The position numbers and the translations under genes were made by a program. Below, in pieces: positions 24,988 to 32,352 of a stretch of DNA of 41,802 nt (its first letter is position 1; each line of letters starts with the position of its first letter). Below the pieces are notes generated by a model, which was given only the letters and a program-made list of their open reading frames with translations, had not been told where the DNA came from and searched no databases. The stretch is from Caulobacter sp. AP07 (GTDB taxonomy: Bacteria; Pseudomonadota; Alphaproteobacteria; Caulobacterales; Caulobacteraceae): NCBI RefSeq assembly GCF_000281955.1, contig NZ_AKKF01000125.1, positions 1 through 41,802 on the forward strand, read 5' to 3'.

Positions 24988-27297
24988 ATGATCAATCGTT
25001 CGATGATGCGACGGGCGCTGCTGGCGGGGACGGCGCTTTGCGCGATGGGCGGCGTCGCTCAGGCCCAGACCCAGGACAGCCAGGTCGCCGCGGCCGACAC
25101 GGCCGTGACCCAGGTGGAAGACGTCGTGGTCACCGCCCGCCGGCGCGAAGAGAGCCTGCAGGACGTGCCGATCTCGGTGACCGCCTTCAGCGCCGAGAAG
25201 CTGGACGTTCGCGGCGCGCCCGACATCACCGCCCTGCAACGCTCGACCCCCAACCTGACCCTGCAGGTGTCGCGCGGCACCAACTCGACCCTGACCGCCT
25301 TCATCCGCGGCATCGGCCAGCAGGACCCGCTGTGGGGCTTCGAGCCCGGCGTCGGCCTCTATGTCGACGACGTCTACCTGGCCCGGCCGCAGGGCGCGGT
25401 GCTGGACATCTTCGACATCGAGCGCATCGAGGTGCTGCGCGGGCCGCAGGGCACGCTGTACGGCCGCAACACCATCGGCGGCGCGGTCAAGTACGTGACC
25501 AAGCGGCTGGGCGACGACTACAGCGGCAAGCTGCGCGCCGAGCTGGGCAACTACAACGAGCGCAACCTGGTCGGCTCGGTCGTCCTGCCGGTGGCGGATG
25601 GGGTGGCGATCGGCGGGGCCCTGGCCTGGTACAATCGCGACGGTTACGGCAAGAACTTCACCACCGGCGCGGAAACCAACAACAAGGACGTGCTGGCGGG
25701 CCGGATCTCGGTCGAGCTGACGCCGTCGGACAAGCTGTTCGTCCGCCTGGCCCTCGACCGGACCGAGGACCGCTCCAACGCCAACCACGGCCACCGCGAG
25801 GTGCGCGAGCCCAACACCAACACCGCCGTCCTGCCCGGCGTCTACGACACCCTCGCCGGGATCGGCGACGACAACAAGGTGATGACCCAGGGCGCGTCGC
25901 TGACCGGCGAATGGTCGGTCAGCGACGTCGTCACCCTCAAGTCGATCACCGCCTGGCGGGAAGGCGCCTCCAGCGGCAAGGGCATCGACTTCGACGGCCT
26001 GGCCCAGCCGTTCCTCGACATCGGCGGCAACGGCAAGATCTACAAGGACCGCCAGTTCAGCCAGGAGTTCCAGGCCCAGATCGAGGCCGACCGCCTGCAG
26101 GGCGTGGTGGGGGTCTATTTCATGGACGCCCGCGCCAGCGGGGCGTTCGACACCATCCTGGGCCGGGGGCTCGTGCCCGAAGCCGCGCTCGTGCCCAGTC
26201 CGTCGGCCGCCACCGCCCTGACCCAGCTGACCAGCGGCTCGGTCGACACTGAAAGCTACGCGGTGTTCGGCGACCTCAACTACGACCTCAGCGACCGCCT
26301 GAAGGTGTCGCTGGGCGCGCGCTGGACCCGCGACGAGAAGGCCGGGACGGTGTTCAAGGCCAACTATCTGGGGACCCTCGGCAGCCCGCTGGTCAAACCC
26401 TACGTCACGCCGCTGCCGTTCCCGTTCAACGTGCCGCAGATCCTCACCAACTACGCCAACCGCAAGACCTTCGAGGAGTTCACGCCGAGGCTCAGCGTCA
26501 GCTATGAGCTGAACGACGACGTCAACGTCTATGCAGCCTATGGCCGGGGCTTCAAGTCGGGCGGTTTCGACATGCGCGGCGACGCCACCGCCACGCCGGG
26601 CACCAAGAACGGCTACGATTCCGAGATCGTCAATTCCTACGAGATCGGCCTGAAGGGCGACTTCCTCGACCGCCGCCTGCGCGCCAACGCCGCCATCTTC
26701 AACACCGACTACAAGGGCCAGCAGGTCACGACCCAGGTCCCCAAGCTCACCCCGCCGCCCGGCGTGGTCAGCTTCGTCGACAATGTCGGCAGCTCGCGGA
26801 TCCGCGGCGCCGAGGTCGAGGCCAGCGCGGTGTTCAGCAAGGACCTCAGCCTGGACCTGACCTTCGGCTATATCGACGCCAAGTTCGAGAAGTTCCCGGT
26901 GTTCGACCTGGCCACCGGCAAGACCGTCGACGTGGCCAGCACCCGGCGCTTCCAGAACACCCCGAAGTACAACGCCAGCGCCACGCTCAACTGGCGGACC
27001 GACCTGGCCGGCGGCCAGCTGGCCATCCTGCCGGCGCTGTCCTACCGCTCCAGCGTCCACCTGTTCGAGACGCCGATCCCGAGCATCGACCAGAAGGGCT
27101 TCACCCTGGCCGACCTCAGCGTGGTCTGGACCTCGGCCGACGCCAGCTGGCGGATCGGCGCCCATGGCCGCAACCTGACCAACGAGCGCTACCGGACCGG
27201 CGGCTACAACTTCCCGTCCAACCAGTTCGCCCAGTCGGTGATCGGCTTCTACGGCCCGCCCCGGACGTTCAAGGTGGCGGTCGAGCGTCGCTTCTAG
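24988..27297 (+). CDS. TonB-dependent receptor, TetR-linked
   Basis: 769 residues. Ribosome site GGGGAGGCGAAG precedes ATG 24988; the signal peptide ends near GGVAQAQ. The TonB-box-like VEDVVVTARRREES is followed by plug motifs QDVPISVTAFSAEKL, IRGIGQQDP, LRGPQGTLYGRNTIGG and the 22-strand barrel ending FKVAVERRF. This plug type is common in alphaproteobacterial TBDRs for iron complexes, terpenoids or other hydrophobic ligands; the ligand cannot be read from sequence. It is divergent from tetR and followed after 2 bp by an alpha/beta-hydrolase, so importer and hydrolase are one transcription unit. Substrate guess: an ester or lactone that the hydrolase opens. Confidence 0.93.
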   Translation: MINRSMMRRALLAGTALCAMGGVAQAQTQDSQVAAADTAVTQVEDVVVTARRREESLQDVPISVTAFSAEKLDVRGAPDITALQRSTPNLTLQVSRGTNSTLTAFIRGIGQQDPLWGFEPGVGLYVDDVYLARPQGAVLDIFDIERIEVLRGPQGTLYGRNTIGGAVKYVTKRLGDDYSGKLRAELGNYNERNLVGSVVLPVADGVAIGGALAWYNRDGYGKNFTTGAETNNKDVLAGRISVELTPSDKLFVRLALDRTEDRSNANHGHREVREPNTNTAVLPGVYDTLAGIGDDNKVMTQGASLTGEWSVSDVVTLKSITAWREGASSGKGIDFDGLAQPFLDIGGNGKIYKDRQFSQEFQAQIEADRLQGVVGVYFMDARASGAFDTILGRGLVPEAALVPSPSAATALTQLTSGSVDTESYAVFGDLNYDLSDRLKVSLGARWTRDEKAGTVFKANYLGTLGSPLVKPYVTPLPFPFNVPQILTNYANRKTFEEFTPRLSVSYELNDDVNVYAAYGRGFKSGGFDMRGDATATPGTKNGYDSEIVNSYEIGLKGDFLDRRLRANAAIFNTDYKGQQVTTQVPKLTPPPGVVSFVDNVGSSRIRGAEVEASAVFSKDLSLDLTFGYIDAKFEKFPVFDLATGKTVDVASTRRFQNTPKYNASATLNWRTDLAGGQLAILPALSYRSSVHLFETPIPSIDQKGFTLADLSVVWTSADASWRIGAHGRNLTNERYRTGGYNFPSNQFAQSVIGFYGPPRTFKVAVERRF

Positions 27298-27299
27298 GC

Positions 27300-28172
27300 A
27301 TGGCCGGGTTTGTCGAAAGACGCTGGTGTTCGGCCGATGGCCTGTCGCTCTACGCGCGGGACTATCCGGCCGGCCCCGGACCCGCGCGGTTGCCGGTGAT
27401 CTGCCTCCACGGCCTGACCCGCAATTCGAAGGACTTCGCGGACGTCGCGCCGTGGATCGCCGGGCAGGGGCGGCGGGTGCTGGTCCTCGACGTGCGAGGA
27501 CGGGGGCGGTCCGACCCGTCGCCGGACCCGATGCGCTACCAGCCGCCGGTCTATGCCCGTGACGTGCTGGCGCTGATGGACGGCCTGGGGATCGGCCGGG
27601 CGGTGTTCGTGGGCACCTCGATGGGCGGCCTGATCACCCTGTTGCTGGCCTGGCTGCGGCCGCGCGCCGTGGCGGGGGCGGTGCTCAACGACGTCGGGCC
27701 CGAGATCGCGCGCGAAGGCCTGGAGCGGATCGCCGCCTATGCCGGCAAGCCGTTCGCGGCCGCCGACTGGGCCGCGGCCGCCGACTACCTGGCGGCCACC
27801 AGCGGCGTGGCGTTTCCAGACTTCGGTCCGGAGGACTGGCGGGTCTTCGCGCGGCAATGGTTCCGCGAGGACGAGGCCGGCCGGCCGGCCCTCGACTACG
27901 ACCTGTCGATCGCCGTGCCGCTGAGGGCCAGGCCGCCCAAGCGGCGATCGCTGCTGGCCTGGCTGCTGTTCGTCCGGCTGGCGCGCGGCCGCCCGACGCT
28001 GCTGCTGCGCGGCGCGCTCTCGGACCTGCTGTCGGCCCGGACCGTCGCCAGCATGCGGCGCGCGGCGCCGGGCATGGCGGTCGCCGAAGTGCCGCGCGTC
28101 GGCCACGCCCCGCTGCTGACCGAACCGGCCGCGCGGCAGGCGCTGGCGGCGTTTCTGGAGAGGGCGCCGTAG
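27300..28172 (+). CDS. alpha/beta-hydrolase, co-transcribed with TBDR
   Basis: 290 residues, no signal peptide, so cytoplasmic. The alpha/beta-hydrolase core is clear: oxyanion-hole HGLTRN (residues 37-42), nucleophile Ser107 in the elbow GTSMGG, a candidate acid Asp in GALSDLL, and catalytic His in VGHAPLL. The ATG is 2 bp after the TBDR stop, so translation is likely coupled. Hydrolases of this kind act on esters, lactones or C-C bonds; no closer family is supported. Its job is probably to process the compound brought in by the TBDR, under TetR control. A large nested palindrome follows the stop. Confidence 0.88.
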   Translation: MAGFVERRWCSADGLSLYARDYPAGPGPARLPVICLHGLTRNSKDFADVAPWIAGQGRRVLVLDVRGRGRSDPSPDPMRYQPPVYARDVLALMDGLGIGRAVFVGTSMGGLITLLLAWLRPRAVAGAVLNDVGPEIAREGLERIAAYAGKPFAAADWAAAADYLAATSGVAFPDFGPEDWRVFARQWFREDEAGRPALDYDLSIAVPLRARPPKRRSLLAWLLFVRLARGRPTLLLRGALSDLLSARTVASMRRAAPGMAVAEVPRVGHAPLLTEPAARQALAAFLERAP

Positions 28173-28204
28173 GAGGGCTGCACTGAATTGAAGACCCTCC
28201 CACG

Positions 28205-28320
28205 GTTGTCATCCCGGCCGTAGCGAAGCGAAGAGCCGGAACCCAGGGGCCGGCGCACTGCGGTTGCCCTGGGTCCCGGCTCTGCGGTCCGCTGCGCGGC
28301 CCTACGGCCGGGATGACAAC
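28205..28320. repeat. nested palindromic intergenic repeat, copy 1
   Basis: The outer arms are 19 bp and perfect (GTTGTCATCCCGGCCGTAG with 28302-28320). The inner arms AGAGCCGGAACCCAGGG and CCCTGGGTCCCGGCTCT pair with one mismatch. It lies between convergent genes and shares its arm sequences with 36803-36907, so it belongs to a dispersed repeat family and probably also acts as a two-way terminator. Confidence 0.85.
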
Positions 28321-28370
28321 GAGGGGGGAGTTGAGCCAGGCCTCTAGGCGCCTGGGTCGAAAGCCCACAA

Positions 28371-28404
28371 GAAAACGGCCCCGAAGCATCGCTTCGGGGC
28401 CGTT
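28371..28404 (-). terminator. rho-independent terminator of TBDR at 28428
   Basis: On the minus strand AACGGCCCCGAAGC pairs perfectly with GCTTCGGGGCCGTT across a 3-base loop (GAT), followed by TTTTC. It is the clearest terminator in the window and lies 24 bp after the TBDR stop. Confidence 0.85.
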
Positions 28405-28427
28405 CCCATGCGTGGGTCTAGAACAGG

Positions 28428-30749
28428 CTAGAAGCGCTTGCGGATCGAGAAGCCGGCGGTGCGCGGGTTGATGCTGACCGCCTGCTGCTTGTTGTTGAGG
28501 GCCGAGGTGACGCTCATCAGGCCGACTTCGTTGCCGACGTTGTTGATGAACAGATAGGCGCCCCAGTCCGGACCCTCGACGCCGCCGCGCAGGTTGGCGT
28601 AGCCGTAGTCGCCCTGCTTTTCGTAATAGACGTAGGTCGGGCGGAACTGCGAGGCGGACTCGCCGACATAGGCGTAGTCGGCGCGCACCAGGCCGTTGAT
28701 GTCGCCCATCAGCGGCCAGGTATATTCGACCGAGGCCGAACCGCTGAAATCGGCGACGTTCGGGAAGCTGTCGCCGCGCAGGCCGGTCGAGCCGGTGATC
28801 AGGACGGCCGAATTGGCCTGGTCCTCGGTCAGCTTGGCGTCGACGAAGGCGGCCGTGGCGTTCAGGGTCAGGCCGGGCATCGGACGGGCCACGGCTTCCA
28901 GTTCGAAGCCCTTGATCCGCGCCGTGCCGGCGTTGGTCAGGTAGCCGAAGGCCCCGTTGGCGCTGGTCGCCGAGATCTGCATGTTGCTCCAGTCGATCTG
29001 GTACGCAGCGGCGTTCAGGGTCAGGCGACGGTCGAACCACTGGCTCTTCACGCCGGCCTCGTAGTTCCACAGGCTGTCGGGCTGGTAGGCCAGCAGGGCC
29101 GAGGCCAGGCCCGGCACGTTGTTGGCGCCGCCCGGGCGGAAGCCCTTGGCCGCCAGGGCGTAGGCCATGACGGTGGGCGTGAACTGGTAGCTGACGTTGA
29201 GCTTGCTGACCCAGCCGTCGGCGCTGGCGTCGACCTGGGCGGCCGGACCGACATAGGACTGGGTGATGAAGTTGCTGATCAGCACCTGGCCCGAGACGGT
29301 CTTGTCGTAGTTGAAGCGGCGGATACCGCCGGTCAGGCTCAGCTTCTCGACCGGCTTGTAGGTGATCTCGCCGAAGAAGGCCGTCTGCTTGGTGTCGGTG
29401 CCGACATGGCGCCAGGCGGTCAGGTCGCTGGGATTGATCGCGCCGGTGGTGGTGTTGGCCTTGGCGACCTGGCTTTCGATATAGTCCGAGCGGTCCTCGT
29501 AATAGACGCCCGCGGTCCAGTCGATCTTGTCGTCGAACAGCGAGCCGTTCATCCGCAGCTCGTGGTTCCACGAGGTCAGGCCCATCGGCTGGTACAGCGC
29601 GCCCGGCGTGCGGCTGTCGGCATAGGCGGTGTACTGCGTCATCTGGGCCGGGGTGCAGGCCGGATTGGCCGGAGCCCCCGCCGCGGGCGGCGCGCCGGCG
29701 ATGTAGTTGCGGCACGAGGTGGCGTTGGCGCGGTTGGCCGACAGGGTGGGGCTGTAGTCGGAATTCCGCAGCAGGGTCCACTTGTAGTAGGACGAGGTCC
29801 CGGTGAGGGTGGCGAAGCCCAGGTCCCACTTCGCCGTGACGTTGTAGACGCGCAGGTTGTCGTCGGTCGGGGCGATCGTGCGGGCGTTGGTCGAATAGTC
29901 CTTGGCGCCGAGGGCCGGGTACCAGCTGTTCTGACCGTCCAGGGTGGTCTTCTGGAACAGGCCCGTGGCGTTGATCGTCAGGTTCTCGGTCGGGGTGAAG
30001 CCCAGCATCAGGCGGCCGCCGGACGAGTGCTGGCTGTTGATGTCCTTCTTGTTCAACAGGACGTCGTCGACGTAGCCGTCCTGCTCGGCCTTATACAGCA
30101 CCACGCGAGCGGCCAGCTTGTCCTCGATCAGCGGCACGTTGACCATGCCCTTGACCGAATAGCCGGGGCCGCCGTCCTTGGTGATCGTGCCGCCGGCCTC
30201 GACCGCGCCGGAATACTGGCTGCTGTTGGGCTTGTTGAGGATCACCCGCAGGGTGCCGCCCATCGAGCCGGAGCCGTACAGCGTGCCTTGCGGGCCGCGC
30301 AGGACCTCGACGCGCTCGACGTCGAACAGGTTGACGTCGGCGCTGGTCGAGCTGGCGTCGGCGGTGGTGCCGGCCGGGCCGGTCAGCGGGATTTCGTCGT
30401 AGTAGAGGCCGACCGTCGCCTCGCCGGCGCTGCGCACGCCGCGCAGGGTCAGGCGGCGATTGGTCGGCGAGTTGCCTTCGACCTGCAGGTTCGGAACCGT
30501 GCGGAAATAGTCCTGGATGCCCGACGCTCCCAGGCCTTGCAGCGATTTCTCGGTGACCGCGCTGATGCTGATGGGCGTGGTCTGGATGGTGGTCGAACGC
30601 TTCAGCGCGGTGACGACCACTTCCTCGAACGTGGTGGTGTCGGCCGGCTGTGGGGTCGCGTCCTGGGCGAAGGCGGGGCTCGCGCCCAGGGCGGTCAGCG
30701 CCGTCGCGCCCAGGGCCAGGGCCTTCAGGCCTCGAAACTGCAGTCTCAT
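28428..30749 (-). CDS. TonB-dependent receptor, paralogue of the STN-type receptor at 32353
   Basis: 773 residues with a signal peptide (ALALGATALTALGASPAFAQ), TonB-box-like FEEVVVTALKRST, a plug with GVRSAGEATVGLYYDEIPLT and LRGPQGTLYGSGSMGG, and a barrel ending GFSIRKRF. There is no N-terminal STN domain, so it is an importer without surface signalling. It is closely related to the receptor at 32353-34935: both have ALKRST, GEAT-GLYYDE, TGP-GTTAD and GSMGG in the same order, and an extracellular stretch with a Cys pair followed by QYTAY/TYTAY. They probably take similar ligands. Ribosome site GAGGGG precedes the ATG. It lies 145 bp downstream of asd on the same strand and ends at a strong terminator. 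Confidence 0.93.
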   Translation of the reverse strand: MRLQFRGLKALALGATALTALGASPAFAQDATPQPADTTTFEEVVVTALKRSTTIQTTPISISAVTEKSLQGLGASGIQDYFRTVPNLQVEGNSPTNRRLTLRGVRSAGEATVGLYYDEIPLTGPAGTTADASSTSADVNLFDVERVEVLRGPQGTLYGSGSMGGTLRVILNKPNSSQYSGAVEAGGTITKDGGPGYSVKGMVNVPLIEDKLAARVVLYKAEQDGYVDDVLLNKKDINSQHSSGGRLMLGFTPTENLTINATGLFQKTTLDGQNSWYPALGAKDYSTNARTIAPTDDNLRVYNVTAKWDLGFATLTGTSSYYKWTLLRNSDYSPTLSANRANATSCRNYIAGAPPAAGAPANPACTPAQMTQYTAYADSRTPGALYQPMGLTSWNHELRMNGSLFDDKIDWTAGVYYEDRSDYIESQVAKANTTTGAINPSDLTAWRHVGTDTKQTAFFGEITYKPVEKLSLTGGIRRFNYDKTVSGQVLISNFITQSYVGPAAQVDASADGWVSKLNVSYQFTPTVMAYALAAKGFRPGGANNVPGLASALLAYQPDSLWNYEAGVKSQWFDRRLTLNAAAYQIDWSNMQISATSANGAFGYLTNAGTARIKGFELEAVARPMPGLTLNATAAFVDAKLTEDQANSAVLITGSTGLRGDSFPNVADFSGSASVEYTWPLMGDINGLVRADYAYVGESASQFRPTYVYYEKQGDYGYANLRGGVEGPDWGAYLFINNVGNEVGLMSVTSALNNKQQAVSINPRTAGFSIRKRF

Positions 30750-30894
30750 GATTATCCCCTCGTCTCGACCGTTCGGCGACGGCCTGTAGGTTCAGACGTA
30801 GAGGGGCGGGGGGTCCTCATCGGGTCGCGAAAAAATGGGTGAATGCTGACGGTTGGGGGAGTCCGGGGCGATCGCCGAACACCCCCTTCGGTCG

Positions 30895-31947
<1,053 letters not shown>

Positions 31948-32001
31948 TTACGTCTCCTTGGAGTGCGGAGGCGCGGGATTGTGCCGGTCTGGAAGAGAGC
32001 G

Positions 32002-32083
32002 GCCCCGCGCATCGGCGGGGCTTCTGTCCGGGTGGTCGCGGGTCAGACCTCGCGCACACCCGCACACGCCCCGCCGAAGCGGG
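32002..32083 (-). promoter_or_regulatory. candidate attenuator with competing hairpins upstream of asd
   Basis: On the minus strand three elements compete. (a) A 5-bp UUCG-loop hairpin CCCGC-TTCG-GCGGG (32083-32070) lies inside the leader codons, right after two Thr codons. (b) GGCGGGGC (32075-32068) can pair over 8 bp with GCCCCGCC (32021-32014). (c) GCCCCGC (32021-32015) can instead pair with GCGGGGC (32008-32002), a terminator-like hairpin followed by CGCTCTCTT. A ribosome stalled at the Thr codons would mask hairpin (a), freeing (b) and preventing (c). The terminator lacks a pure U-run, and GC-rich DNA gives chance pairings, so this is a hypothesis. Confidence 0.4.
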
Positions 32084-32123
32084 TCGTTTTGCGGGTAATG
32101 ACTTTGGTCATGACGACGGACAT
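32043..32123 (-). CDS. candidate leader peptide of asd (26 aa)
   Basis: ATG 32123 opens a 26-residue frame, MSVVMTKVITRKTTRFGG and on to GVREV, ending in TGA at 32045-32043. The stretch MTKVITRKTT holds Met, Thr, Lys and Ile, the four amino acids made from aspartate semialdehyde, with four Thr in ten residues. A promoter-like pair (32131-32159) would start transcription at or next to this ATG, giving a leaderless mRNA, a common arrangement in Caulobacter. asd starts 99 bp downstream. It resembles classical attenuation leaders such as thrL in logic, not in sequence. It could be a chance frame. Confidence 0.4.
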   Translation of the reverse strand: MSVVMTKVITRKTTRFGGACAGVREV

Positions 32124-32130
32124 GGCGCGG

Positions 32131-32159
32131 CTTCTAGGGGCGAACGCGGTGGATGTAAA
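32131..32159 (-). promoter_or_regulatory. candidate asd promoter
   Basis: On the minus strand TTTACA (32159-32154) and TAGAAG (32136-32131) are 17 bp apart. In Caulobacter terms TTTACAT and CCTAGAAG have a 14-bp spacer, within the sigma73 range. The start point would be near 32124, at the leader ATG. Confidence 0.4.
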
Positions 32160-32201
32160 CCGCCTCGGGCGAGAGGCGTTCGACACTTGAGCCCACACAC
32201 A

Positions 32202-32300
32202 TTCGTCATCCCCCGACTTGTTCGGGGGACCCAAGCGGCGTTTCCGATGATCACCACCCAACTCGGCTTGGGTCCCCCGCATAAAGCGGGGGATGACGAA
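32202..32300. repeat. nested palindromic intergenic repeat, second type
   Basis: Outer arms TTCGTCATCCCCCG and CGGGGGATGACGAA (32287-32300) pair perfectly over 14 bp; inner arms GGGGGACCCAAGC and GCTTGGGTCCCCC pair over 13 bp. The design (GTCATCCC / GGGACCCA / TGGGTCCC / GGGATGAC) is that of the copies at 28205 and 36803, with a different fill-in. It lies downstream of the STN-type TBDR. Confidence 0.85.
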
Positions 32301-32352
32301 GTCTTTGAGTTGTAACGAGCGCCCGCCGGCCAGGGCTGGCTGTGCACGTCCC

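Noticed and set aside
28173..28427. Nested palindrome as part of an insertion sequence or CRISPR
   Set aside because: No transposase, no target duplication and no regularly spaced repeats; it is a short palindromic intergenic element.
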